Part shown: one piece after another, positions 9,681 through 17,592 of the stretch | How positions within the stretch are numbered: the first letter of the stretch is position 1 | How the letters are laid out: each line of letters opens with the position of its first letter | Origin: Actinoplanes sp. N902-109 | GTDB lineage: Bacteria; Actinomycetota; Actinomycetes; Mycobacteriales; Micromonosporaceae | Direction: 5' to 3' | NCBI RefSeq assembly: GCF_000389965.1 | Contig: NC_021191.1 | Span: forward strand, 3,163,501-3,227,500 | DNA length: 64,000 nucleotides | Position numbers and translations under genes: made by a program | The notes under the pieces: generated by a model | The model's input: the letters and a program-made list of their open reading frames with translations, nothing else | The model's database searches: none | Told to the model about the DNA's origin: nothing

Positions 9681-10268
9681 TCAGCGCGCGGTGCGGCTAC
9701 GGACCAGGCCTTCGATGCCGCGGAGGAAGGTCTCGGCCACCAGCGCCGGGTCGAAGAGGCAACCGGCTGCCATGGCGCCGTCGCGGAGCATGACGTAGTG
9801 GCGGGCGGCGGGCGCTGCCGACTCCGGGTTGACCTGGGCCATCAGGACGGTCAGGGTGTCCAGGAACCACTGCCGGTGGGCGATGATCTCCTGGTGCACG
9901 GGCTGGTCGGCGCCCGGGTACTCGGCTGCGGCGTTCAGGAAGGCGCAGCCGCGGAAACCGGGCGACCGGATGCTCTGGGCGATGGCTTCGGCGACGCCCG
10001 TCAGGGCGTCCGCCGGTGACGGGTTCGCGGCGATGGCGGCGTCGACCCTGGCGCGATCCATCGCGTGAACCTCGCGCAGATACGCGAGCACGAGATCTTC
10101 CTTGCTGGGGAAGTGCCGGTAGAAGGTGGCGCGAGTGATCTGCGCCTCCGCGATGATGCGGTCGACGCCGACGGAGTGGATGCCCTCGGCGTAGAAGATC
10201 CGGGTCGCGGTGTTCAGCAGCCGCAGTCGTGCCTCGGAGGGGCGGGTCTTGGAGTCGGCCTGCGTCAT
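9681..10268 (-). CDS. TetR-family repressor
   Basis: 195 residues. The N-terminal TetR helix-turn-helix reads IIAEAQITRATFYRHFPSKE (about 39-58), followed by a helical ligand-binding domain with two Cys (FRGCAFLN, AAGCLFD). It is divergent from the FAD oxidoreductase at 10504. Four copies of one operator occupy the gap, and the first abuts this gene's own -10 element, so autorepression and repression of the oxidoreductase are likely. TAGGAT lies exactly 6 nt before the ATG with no ribosome-binding site, so a leaderless mRNA is predicted. Confidence 0.92.
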   Translation of the reverse strand: MTQADSKTRPSEARLRLLNTATRIFYAEGIHSVGVDRIIAEAQITRATFYRHFPSKEDLVLAYLREVHAMDRARVDAAIAANPSPADALTGVAEAIAQSIRSPGFRGCAFLNAAAEYPGADQPVHQEIIAHRQWFLDTLTVLMAQVNPESAAPAARHYVMLRDGAMAAGCLFDPALVAETFLRGIEGLVRSRTAR

Positions 10269-10274
10269 GGGGAC

Positions 10275-10280
10275 ATCCTA
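10275..10280 (-). promoter_or_regulatory. -10 element of the leaderless TetR gene
   Basis: TAGGAT on the minus strand, 6 nt before ATG 10268. The first TetR operator copy starts 2 bp upstream of it. Confidence 0.55.
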
Positions 10281-10282
10281 TC

Positions 10283-10480
10283 GATAGAACGTTCGGTCTT
10301 CATGCCCCGTGGCGGAAACCGCACCTCTCGTGCGCCCGTCGAAGAATAGAACGTTCAGTATTGCCGACCAGGAGACGAACTTTTCGAGGCCAAAACCGCT
10401 CCCCGGAAAAGATAGAACGTTCGGTATTGACAGCGACGGGCCACCCTGACAGGTTTGGCGGGGTAGAACGTTCGGTCTTG
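10283..10480. promoter_or_regulatory. Four-copy TetR operator array
   Basis: Four copies of TAGAACGTTC(G/A)GT(A/C)TT, all in the same orientation, with TAGAAC starting at 10285, 10347, 10413 and 10464. The spacings are 62, 66 and 51 bp. Each contains the palindromic core GAACGTTC. The first lies at the TetR promoter; the last ends 23 bp before the oxidoreductase ATG, in the position of its promoter. A TetR dimer is the obvious binder. The number of copies is unusual. Confidence 0.8.
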
Positions 10481-10503
10481 CGATACGGACAAGGGGGAGC
10501 GCC

Positions 10504-11925
10504 ATGGGGAACAGCACCTACGACGTCGTCGTGATCGGTGCCGGCCCGGTCGGGGAGAACGTCGCCGACCGGGCCGTGCAGGGTGGCCTGACCGCCGCGA
10601 TCGTCGAGCGGGAGTTGGTCGGCGGTGAGTGCTCGTACTGGGCGTGCATGCCGACCAAGGCACTGCTGCGCAGCGCGTCCGCGTTGCGGGCGGTACGGCA
10701 GCTGCCGGGGGCGCGGGAGGCGGTGACCGGCAGGCTCGATGCTGCCGCGGTGCTGGCCCGGCGGGACTCGTTCGCCGCCGGCTGGAGTGACGACGGGCAG
10801 GTCAAGTGGCTGGATTCGGCCGGGATCGCCTTGCACCGCGGCCAGGGCCGGATCGCCGGTGACCGGGTGGTCGAGGTGGTCGGCGCGGGCGGCGGGACGG
10901 CCACGCTGACGGCCCGGCACGCCGTGGTCGTCGCGACCGGGAGCAGTGCGCTGCTGCCGGACCTGCCGGGCCTGCGCGAGTCGCGCCCGTGGACCAGCCG
11001 GGAGGCCGCCGCGGCCAGGGAGGTCCCCGGCCGGTTGGCGATCATCGGTGCGGGTGTGGTGGGTTCCGAGATGGCGACCGCGTTCGCCGCGCTGGGCTCG
11101 GCGGTGACCCTAGTGGCCCGCGACGGCGTGCTGCCGGCGGCTGAGCCGTTCGCGGGGGAGCTGGTGACCGTGGCGCTGCGGGAGGCCGGGGTGGACGTCC
11201 GGACCGGCGCCGAGGCGGTGGCCGTACGCCGCGACGAAGCCGGCACCGTGCACCTGAAGCTGGCCGGCGGCGCACAGGTCGAGGCGGACGAGGTGCTGGT
11301 GGCGGTCGGGCGTACGCCGAACACCCGGGACGTCGGCCTCGACACGATCGGGCTGGTGCCGGGAGCCTGGTTGCAGGTCGACGACGCGCTGCGGGTGACC
11401 GGCGGCGGGGACTGGCTGTACGCGGCCGGCGACGTGAACCGGCGGGTGCTGCTCACCCACCAGGGCAAGTATCAGGCCCGGGCGCTGGGTGACGCGATCG
11501 TCGCCCGGGCGAGGGGCGGGAAGGCCGACACCGGGGCCTGGGGGCGGCATGCGTCCACGGCCGACGAACGCGCCGTGCCGCAGGTGGTGTTCACCGACCC
11601 CGAGATCGCCTCCGTCGGGCTGACCGCCGCTGCGGCGGAGTCGGCCGGCCTGCGCACCCGGGTTGTCGACTACGATCTGGGCCGGGTGGCCGGCGCGTCG
11701 CTGCACGCCGACGGCTACCAGGGGCACGCCCGGATGGTGGTGGACGAGGACCGCAAGGTGATCGTCGGCGTCACGCTGGCCGGTCCGGACGTGGCCGAGC
11801 TGATCCACGCGGCGACGGTCGCGATCGTCGGCGAGGTCCCGCTCGAGCGGCTGTGGCACGCGGTGCCCGCCTACCCGACGATCAGCGAGATCTGGCTGCG
11901 GCTGCTGGAGACCTACGGCCGGTGA
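10504..11925 (+). CDS. FAD/NAD(P)-dependent disulfide-reductase-family oxidoreductase
   Basis: 473 residues, class I pyridine nucleotide-disulfide oxidoreductase fold. FAD motif VVIGAGPVGENVA at about 9-21. The redox pair C43/C48 lies in GGECSYWACMPTK. A second GxGxxG (IIGAGVVGSEMA, about 182-193) binds NAD(P), and a C-terminal dimerisation domain follows. In lipoamide and glutathione reductases the C-terminal catalytic base is His-Pro-Thr; here that position reads YPTISE, so the usual His is Tyr. A strong AGGGGGAG ribosome-binding site precedes ATG 10504. Likely repressed by the divergent TetR. The electron acceptor is unknown. Confidence 0.87.
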   Translation: MGNSTYDVVVIGAGPVGENVADRAVQGGLTAAIVERELVGGECSYWACMPTKALLRSASALRAVRQLPGAREAVTGRLDAAAVLARRDSFAAGWSDDGQVKWLDSAGIALHRGQGRIAGDRVVEVVGAGGGTATLTARHAVVVATGSSALLPDLPGLRESRPWTSREAAAAREVPGRLAIIGAGVVGSEMATAFAALGSAVTLVARDGVLPAAEPFAGELVTVALREAGVDVRTGAEAVAVRRDEAGTVHLKLAGGAQVEADEVLVAVGRTPNTRDVGLDTIGLVPGAWLQVDDALRVTGGGDWLYAAGDVNRRVLLTHQGKYQARALGDAIVARARGGKADTGAWGRHASTADERAVPQVVFTDPEIASVGLTAAAAESAGLRTRVVDYDLGRVAGASLHADGYQGHARMVVDEDRKVIVGVTLAGPDVAELIHAATVAIVGEVPLERLWHAVPAYPTISEIWLRLLETYGR

Positions 11926-12015
11926 CCATCGTCGCCTGACCCCGGGCCGCGCCGATGACCCGCGCCGGGATCCCGCCGGCGCATCTGTTGAGTTGAACCC
12001 ATCGAAAGGATCACC

Positions 12016-12576
12016 ATGAGCACCATCGCTGCTTCGCCCCGCATCTCGCAGACCGCTTCCGCGTTGCGCCGGCTCTACTTCACCCGGGCCGCGTTCGCCA
12101 TCGTGTGGGCCGTCATCGCGATCGCTACCGCCAAGGACATCAACCCGCTGACGGTGGTGCTGTTCGTCCTCTATCCACTGTTCGACGTGGGCGCCGCCGG
12201 GTACGACCTGCGCTCGTCCCGTACCACCGGCTCGCCGACGCTGCTGTACGTCAATATCGCGGTCAGTACGCTCACCGCGATCGGCATCGCGGTTGCCTCC
12301 GCGTCCGGTGTCCCCGCGGTGCTGCGCGTATGGGGTGCCTGGGCGCTGGTGGCCGGGGCGGTCCAGTTGGCCGTCGCGCTCACCCGTCGCAGGATGGGCG
12401 GCCAATGGCCCATGATCATCAGTGGTGGCATCTCGGTGCTGGCCGGTGTCAACTTCATCGTGAGCGCGTCGGCGGCCGACCCGTCGCTGAACAACGCGGC
12501 CGGCTATGCGATCCCGGGCGCCATCTTCTTCCTCATCTCGGCCCTGCGCCTCGGTCGCGCCGCGAAGAGCAACTGA
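12016..12576 (+). CDS. Small integral membrane protein, DUF308/HdeD-like
   Basis: 186 residues with about five or six hydrophobic segments, including AAFAIVWAVIAIATA, LTVVLFVLYPLFDVGAA, VWGAWALVAGAVQLAVAL and AGYAIPGAIFFLISALRL. The pattern of repeated short helices with small residues matches DUF308 (HdeD-like) proteins, whose function is mostly unknown. AAAGGATC precedes the ATG. It stands alone 90 bp downstream of the oxidoreductase; read-through from that gene is possible. Confidence 0.7.
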   Translation: MSTIAASPRISQTASALRRLYFTRAAFAIVWAVIAIATAKDINPLTVVLFVLYPLFDVGAAGYDLRSSRTTGSPTLLYVNIAVSTLTAIGIAVASASGVPAVLRVWGAWALVAGAVQLAVALTRRRMGGQWPMIISGGISVLAGVNFIVSASAADPSLNNAAGYAIPGAIFFLISALRLGRAAKSN

Positions 12577-12608
12577 GCCCGGCCATGGCCGCGACCGCCG
12601 GCAAGCCG

Positions 12609-12715
12609 GGTGGTCCCGGCCCGCCGGATGGTCATGGCCCGCCGGGTGATCATGGCCCGCCGGGTGGTCCCGGCCCGCCGGGTGGTCATGGCCCGGCGGA
12701 TGGTCTGGCCCGGTC
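12609..12715. repeat. 18-bp tandem repeat, about six units
   Basis: Units of the form GGTGGTCCCGGCCCGCCG run head to tail from 12609, with GGT/GAT and CCC/CAT variants and a shortened last unit. The array fills the gap between the DUF308 gene and the 3' end of the convergent dehydratase gene and stops 6 bp before it. One frame would read as Gly-Pro-rich repeats, but I see no gene to carry it. Confidence 0.8.
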
Positions 12716-12720
12716 GGCGG

Positions 12721-14583
12721 TCAGGTCCGGGGGACCGTGATGGCCAGGCCCGGGGTGGATCCGTGGTGGGGGAGCGTGGCCGGGGAGTCGCTGCGGGGGT
12801 GGCGGCACAGCCGGGCCAGGTCGGTGGTGATGGCGGGGGCCGGGGCGTGGCTGTCGAGGAAGCGGACGGTGGCCGGGTCCAGGGGTGGCACCTGGACGTG
12901 CGAGATCAGCGGGTGCAGCGGGCGCTGGTCGACCTCCTCCGCGCCGAACAGGGTCTCGTGGAGTTTCTCGCCGGGGCGCAGCGCCGAGTACTCGATGGTG
13001 ATGGGCACCGGGGCGAGCTGGGCCATCTGCCGGGCCACTTCGGCGATCCGCACCGGTTCGCCCATCTGCAGCACCAGGGCTTCGCCGCCGCGGCCGATCG
13101 CGGCGGCCTGGATGACCAGCTGCACGGCCTCCTCGATGGTCATGAAGTAGCGGGTGACGTCGGGGTGGGTGACCGTCATCGGGCCGCCCGCGGCGATCTG
13201 GGCGTTGAACGCGGTCAGCACCGAGCCGCGGCTGCCCAGCACGTTGCCGAAGCGCACGCTCAGGAAGGTGCCACCGGTGGCCTCGGCGGTGTGGGCGGTC
13301 AGCCGTTCGGTGATGCGCTTGGAATAGCCGAGCACGCTGACCGGGTCGGCGGCCTTGTCGGTGGAGATGTTGACGAAGCGTTCCACGCCGGCCGCCGCCT
13401 CGAGCACGGTGAGGGTGCCCCAGATGTTGGTCTTCACCGCCTCGCCGGGATAGCGCTCCAGCAACGGCAGGTGTTTGAGCGCGGCGGCGTGGAAGACCAC
13501 TTCCGGTTTGCGGGTACGGAAGATCGCGCGCACCGCCGCCGCATCGCGCAGGTCCGCCAGGATCACCGCGGGGTCGTCGAGCGAGGCCCGCTTGTCCATC
13601 GACAGCTGCACCGCGTGCAGCGCCGACTCGTCGCGGTCGAGCATCATCAGCTCGGCCGGGGCGAACCGGCGGATCTGCCGGCACAGTTCCGAGCCGATCG
13701 AGCCACCGGCCCCGGTCACCAGCACCCGTTTGCCGGTCAGGTAACCGGCCACGGAGTCCAGGTCGGTGTCGATCTGGTGCCGGCCGAGCAGGTCGGTGAT
13801 CCGCACGTCGCGCACGTCGGTCACGCTGACCCGCTCGTCGATCAGCTCGCCGGTCGACGGCACCACCTTGAACGCCGCCCCGGCAGTGACGGTGATGCCG
13901 CGCAGCTCGCGGATCAGGGCTGCGTCGGCGTTGGCCACCGACAGGATGACCACGGTGGCGCCGGTGGCGGCCAGCAGCGCCGGGATGTCCTGCCGGCCGC
14001 CCAGCACCGGCACCCCGTGCACGCGCAACCGGCGCAGCCGCGGGTCGTCGTCGATCACGCCCACCGGCAGGTAGCGCCCGCGGGGATCGCTGAGCATGGA
14101 CCGCAGCAGCAGGTGCCCGGCCGCGCCCGCACCGAACAGCAGCACCGGGGTGGCGGTGCGCGGGTCGGGACGTTGCCGGCGTTCCCGGTGCAGCCGGTGC
14201 ACCGACCGCGCGGCCAGCATCAGCACCAGCGCGATGGTCGCGCCGACGACCGGGCTGCTGGCCGGTAGCGGGCGCGGGGTGATGCTGAGGTCGCCGATCA
14301 GCAGCGCGGTCGCGGTGACCAGCACGGTCAGCGAGACCGCGCGCACCTCGTCGAAGCTGGCGAAGCGGTAGCGTCCCCGGTAGACGTACTGCAGGTGCCC
14401 CGTCAGGGTGTGCAGCCCGGCTGTGACGGCTACGGCAAGCGCGAGGTTGGCCACCCGATGCGGGTCGAGGGTGAACTCGTAGCGGGTGAAGACCGCCGCG
14501 ACGAGGCCGGCTGCCCAGGCGCCGGCGTCCAGCGCGGGAACTGCCAGAACGCGCAGGCGAGGAGTTCGGGTGTCGGGCCGCAC
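12721..14583 (-). CDS. Membrane-bound nucleotide-sugar 4,6-dehydratase (CapD/PglF-like)
   Basis: 620 residues. The N-terminus has about four membrane segments (to about 130), then a Rossmann-like domain (LLFGAGAAGHLLL), then the catalytic extended-SDR domain with VLVTGAGGSIGSELCRQI. STDKAADPVSVLGYSKR holds the active-site residues. This architecture acts on UDP-GlcNAc-type sugars, making 4-keto-6-deoxy intermediates for polysaccharides. The last 60 residues are a Pro-rich tail outside the family. It is divergent from the tyrosine kinase gene. GTG 14583 follows TAGGCT by exactly 6 nt, so it is probably leaderless. Confidence 0.9.
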   Translation of the reverse strand: MRPDTRTPRLRVLAVPALDAGAWAAGLVAAVFTRYEFTLDPHRVANLALAVAVTAGLHTLTGHLQYVYRGRYRFASFDEVRAVSLTVLVTATALLIGDLSITPRPLPASSPVVGATIALVLMLAARSVHRLHRERRQRPDPRTATPVLLFGAGAAGHLLLRSMLSDPRGRYLPVGVIDDDPRLRRLRVHGVPVLGGRQDIPALLAATGATVVILSVANADAALIRELRGITVTAGAAFKVVPSTGELIDERVSVTDVRDVRITDLLGRHQIDTDLDSVAGYLTGKRVLVTGAGGSIGSELCRQIRRFAPAELMMLDRDESALHAVQLSMDKRASLDDPAVILADLRDAAAVRAIFRTRKPEVVFHAAALKHLPLLERYPGEAVKTNIWGTLTVLEAAAGVERFVNISTDKAADPVSVLGYSKRITERLTAHTAEATGGTFLSVRFGNVLGSRGSVLTAFNAQIAAGGPMTVTHPDVTRYFMTIEEAVQLVIQAAAIGRGGEALVLQMGEPVRIAEVARQMAQLAPVPITIEYSALRPGEKLHETLFGAEEVDQRPLHPLISHVQVPPLDPATVRFLDSHAPAPAITTDLARLCRHPRSDSPATLPHHGSTPGLAITVPRT

Positions 14584-14589
14584 GGCCTC

Positions 14590-14665
14590 AGCCTAGGAAG
14601 CAAACGGTCGCAAGGATGATGAAATACTCATTCTCTCCTTTCCGGTAGGTAACGCTTTATATCGT
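14590..14665. promoter_or_regulatory. Divergent leaderless promoters of the polysaccharide locus
   Basis: On the minus strand TAGGCT (14590-14595) lies 6 nt before GTG 14583. On the plus strand TATCGT (14660-14665) lies 6 nt before ATG 14672. The stretch 14612-14665 is AT-rich for this genome. No ribosome-binding site precedes either start. Confidence 0.5.
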
Positions 14666-14671
14666 GGCCAT

Positions 14672-16138
14672 ATGGAGTTGCGTGACTACATCCGCGTTGC
14701 CCGTAAGCGGTGGCGGATGGTGGTGGGAGCCGTGCTGGCGGCGCTTGTGCTCGGGGCCCTCGTCACGGTGCAGACCGCGCCGCGCTACGCCACCTCGGTC
14801 ACCTTCTTCGTGACCACCCCGAACACCGGGGTCACCGATGCGTACCAGGGTGGGCTGTTCTCCCAGCAACGGGTCAAGTCGTACGCGAGCCTGCTGGTCA
14901 GCGACCGGTTGGCCCAGCTGGTGGCGGCCGAACCCGGCGTCGGCCTGGACGCGCGGCACATCCGCGAGCGGGTCGCTGCTCAGGCCGTACCGGAAACGGT
15001 GTTGCTGCAGGCGACGGTGACCGACACCGACCGGGACCGGTCGGCGCGGATCGCCACCGTCCTGGCCGGTCAGTTCAAGCAACTGGTGGAATCGTTGGAG
15101 ACCCCGCCGGGCAAGCAGGTGTCGTCGGTCAAGGTGGAGGTGGTCGCCGGGCCCGAGCTCGCCGACGCCCCGGTCAGCCCGCGCCCGGTGCGCAACCTGG
15201 TGCTGGCCGCGTTGCTCGGGCTGCTGACCGGTGCGGCCGGTGCGGTGCTGCGCGAGGTGCTCGACACCACCGTCAAGACCGTGGAGGGCCTGCAGGCGCT
15301 CGCCGCGGCGCCGGTGCTGGCCGCGGTGCCGTTCGACGACGACGCCAAGGAGGGGCCGCGGGCGCTGCTCGGCACCGGTCACTCGGCCCGCGCGGAGGCG
15401 CTCCGGCAGCTGCGCACCAACCTGCAGTACGTCGACGTGGACCGGCCGGTGAAGACGCTGGTGGTGACCAGCGCGGTCCCCGGTGAGGGCAAGTCGTCCA
15501 CCGCGTGCGGCATCGCGATGCTGTTCGCCCAGGCCGGGCAGCGGGTGCTGATCGTGGACGCCGACCTGCGCCGCCCGCGCATTGCCGAATACCTGGGTCT
15601 GGAAGGCGCCGCCGGGTTGACCACCGTGCTGGCCGGCAAGGCGGCGGTCGACGACGTGCTGCAGCGTTACGGCGACCACCTGTGGGTGCTGCCCAGCGGG
15701 TTTCTCCCGCCCAACCCCAGCGAGCTGCTCGGCTCGCAGCACATGGCGTTGCTGATGGACGAGCTGCGCACCGCCTTCGACACGATCATCGTGGACTGCC
15801 CGCCGTTGCTGCCGGTCACCGACGCCGCGGTGGTGGCTGCCCGGGCCGACGGCGCGCTGCTGCTGGCCCGCTCGCACAAGACCACGACGGCTCAGGTCAG
15901 CAACGCGGTCACCGCGTTGCAGTCGGTGGACGCGCGGCTGCTCGGCTGCGTGCTCAACATGGTGGCGGCCAAGGGCCCGGACGCCTACCACTACTACGAC
16001 GAGTACTCGACCCGGGGCCGGGGCAGCCGCCGGGCCGGTCCGGTGGCCCCGGTGCGGGTGGCGGTCGGCCGGCTGCCGGAGCTCATGGGCGCGGGACGGC
16101 CGGGCAAGGAGAGGTCCAAGGTGGGCTCGGCGTCATGA
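14672..16138 (+). CDS. Polysaccharide co-polymerase and tyrosine autokinase (Wzz plus BY-kinase)
   Basis: 488 residues. An N-terminal Wzz domain has TM1 at about 17-34 and TM2 at about 178-196 around an extracytoplasmic region. A cytoplasmic BY-kinase follows with Walker A AVPGEGKSST, Walker A' LIVDADLRRPR and Walker B TIIVDCPP. The C-terminal tail has a short tyrosine cluster, YHYYDEY, the expected autophosphorylation site. Such proteins set chain length and couple polymerisation to export. Its 3' end overlaps the convergent phosphatase gene by 56 bp, the expected partner for dephosphorylation. Confidence 0.92.
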   Translation: MELRDYIRVARKRWRMVVGAVLAALVLGALVTVQTAPRYATSVTFFVTTPNTGVTDAYQGGLFSQQRVKSYASLLVSDRLAQLVAAEPGVGLDARHIRERVAAQAVPETVLLQATVTDTDRDRSARIATVLAGQFKQLVESLETPPGKQVSSVKVEVVAGPELADAPVSPRPVRNLVLAALLGLLTGAAGAVLREVLDTTVKTVEGLQALAAAPVLAAVPFDDDAKEGPRALLGTGHSARAEALRQLRTNLQYVDVDRPVKTLVVTSAVPGEGKSSTACGIAMLFAQAGQRVLIVDADLRRPRIAEYLGLEGAAGLTTVLAGKAAVDDVLQRYGDHLWVLPSGFLPPNPSELLGSQHMALLMDELRTAFDTIIVDCPPLLPVTDAAVVAARADGALLLARSHKTTTAQVSNAVTALQSVDARLLGCVLNMVAAKGPDAYHYYDEYSTRGRGSRRAGPVAPVRVAVGRLPELMGAGRPGKERSKVGSAS

Positions 16139-16661
16139 GCCCGGCCAGCAGGTCGCTCACCGACGCCAGGTATGCCGCGCAGCGCCGGAAGGCGTCCACC
16201 GGATGGTCGACCGGGTCGGCCAGGTCGTCGTCGGCGGCCGCCCCCACCGGCACCGCCGCGCGCACCAGCTCGATCCGCTCCAGCAGGTCGCCGGGACCGG
16301 GGGTGAGCGCCCCGGCGTACCGGGCGAACTGCCGGATCGTGAACGTCCGCCGCACCGCCGCCGGTTCCAGCTCCACGCAGGCCGCGCGGTGCCGGCGGGT
16401 CGCGGTCAGCACGATCCCGGCCGTGCGCACCGCCTCCGCGCTCAGCTGCCGGGCCCGGAACCCGCTCGGGTCGATGTCGCGTTCCTGCAGGACCTGCTGC
16501 GCGTACGGATGCATCGGCCGATTGGTCCACGCATGCGTCCCGGCACTGGCGACGGTGACTGCCTCGCCACCCGCCCGGCCCGCGAAGGCCCGGCGGGTCA
16601 GCAGCTCGGCCATCGGTGACCGGCAGAGATTGGCCTGGCAGACGATCAGCACCGTGCCCAC
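16083..16661 (-). CDS. Low-molecular-weight protein tyrosine phosphatase
   Basis: 192 residues from GTG 16661. The P-loop CQANLCRSP (C8 nucleophile, R14) matches the CX5R signature, with Ala instead of the usual Gly at the third position. ADPVDHPVDAF near the C-terminus supplies the general acid Asp. TATCGT lies exactly 6 nt before the GTG, so a leaderless mRNA is likely. It is convergent with, and overlaps, the tyrosine kinase gene, whose tail it probably dephosphorylates (a Wzb/Wzc-like pair). The frame is open further upstream but would enter the divergent WecA-like gene. Confidence 0.9.
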   Translation of the reverse strand: MGTVLIVCQANLCRSPMAELLTRRAFAGRAGGEAVTVASAGTHAWTNRPMHPYAQQVLQERDIDPSGFRARQLSAEAVRTAGIVLTATRRHRAACVELEPAAVRRTFTIRQFARYAGALTPGPGDLLERIELVRAAVPVGAAADDDLADPVDHPVDAFRRCAAYLASVSDLLAGLMTPSPPWTSPCPAVPRP

Positions 16662-16701
16662 CCGCCCACGATAACGGCAATCCGGACGAAAGTTGGTGAT
16701 C

Positions 16702-17592
16702 ATGCCCGTGCTCGTGGCGCTGGTGGTGGGGCTGGCCGTGCAGCCCGTGCTGGTTCGCGCGCTCACCGCCGCTGCCGTCCTCGACGTCCCCTGTGCCCGC
16801 TCGTCGCACACCACGCCGGTGCCGCGCGGCGGCGGCGTCGCCGTGGTGCTGGCCGCCGCGGCCGGATTCGTGCTGCTGCCCTCGGCCCGGATGCTGCTGG
16901 TGCCGGTGCTGGCGTTCGCCGCGATCGGCCTGGCCGAGGACGTGCGCGGGGTCGCGGTACCGGTCCGGCTGGCGCTGCACCTGCTGGCCGGCACCATCAG
17001 CGCGGTCACGCTACTGCCGCTGCCCCTGGCCGGGGTGCTGGCGGTGGCGCTGTGGCTGACCGCGTACGCCAACGCGTTCAACTTCATGGACGGCATCAAC
17101 GGCATCTCCGCCGCCCAGGCCGTCGTGGCGGGCCTGGTGTTCGCGCTGGCCGGGTTGCCCGCGGGGCTGGTGCTGGCCGCCGCGGCGGCGACGTTCCTGC
17201 CGTGGAACGCCGGCCGGGCCCGCATCTTCCTGGGCGACGCCGGGTCGTACGGCCTGGGTGCGCTGATCGCCGCGCTCGCCGTGCTGGGGCTGCGGCAGGG
17301 GCTGCCGGTCGCGGTGGTGCTGGCGCCGCTGGCCGTCACGCTGGCCGACACCGGGTGCACGCTGGCCCGGCGCATCCTGCGCGGCGAACCCTGGTACCGG
17401 CCGCACCGCAGCCACACCTATCAGCGGCTGACCGACGCGGGCTGGACGCATCAGCAGGTCACCCTGCTCACCGTCGCGATCAGCGCCGGGCTCAGCGCCG
17501 CCGCCGCGGTCGACACCCGGCTCGCCGTGGCGGTGGCCGTGCTGCTGCTGGGCGGCTACTTCACGCTGCCCGCGATGGTTCCGGTGCGCTGA
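16702..17592 (+). CDS. WecA/MraY-family polyprenyl-phosphate sugar-1-phosphate transferase
   Basis: 296 residues from ATG 16702, about ten membrane segments, somewhat short for the family. Conserved motifs are NAFNFMDGINGI, RIFLGDAGSYGLG and the cytoplasmic HRSHTYQRL. The usual DD motif of loop 2 reads AEDVRG, so the first Asp is Glu. The role is to prime a polyprenyl-phosphate carrier with a sugar-1-phosphate, starting the repeat unit. It is divergent from the phosphatase, and its end overlaps the convergent epimerase gene by 37 bp. Confidence 0.85.
   Translation: MPVLVALVVGLAVQPVLVRALTAAAVLDVPCARSSHTTPVPRGGGVAVVLAAAAGFVLLPSARMLLVPVLAFAAIGLAEDVRGVAVPVRLALHLLAGTISAVTLLPLPLAGVLAVALWLTAYANAFNFMDGINGISAAQAVVAGLVFALAGLPAGLVLAAAAATFLPWNAGRARIFLGDAGSYGLGALIAALAVLGLRQGLPVAVVLAPLAVTLADTGCTLARRILRGEPWYRPHRSHTYQRLTDAGWTHQQVTLLTVAISAGLSAAAAVDTRLAVAVAVLLLGGYFTLPAMVPVR

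Noticed and set aside
12105..12740. Gly-Pro collagen-like protein encoded over the 18-bp repeat
   Set aside because: The frame shadows the DUF308 gene in another frame, has no start signal of its own and simply reads the DNA repeat.
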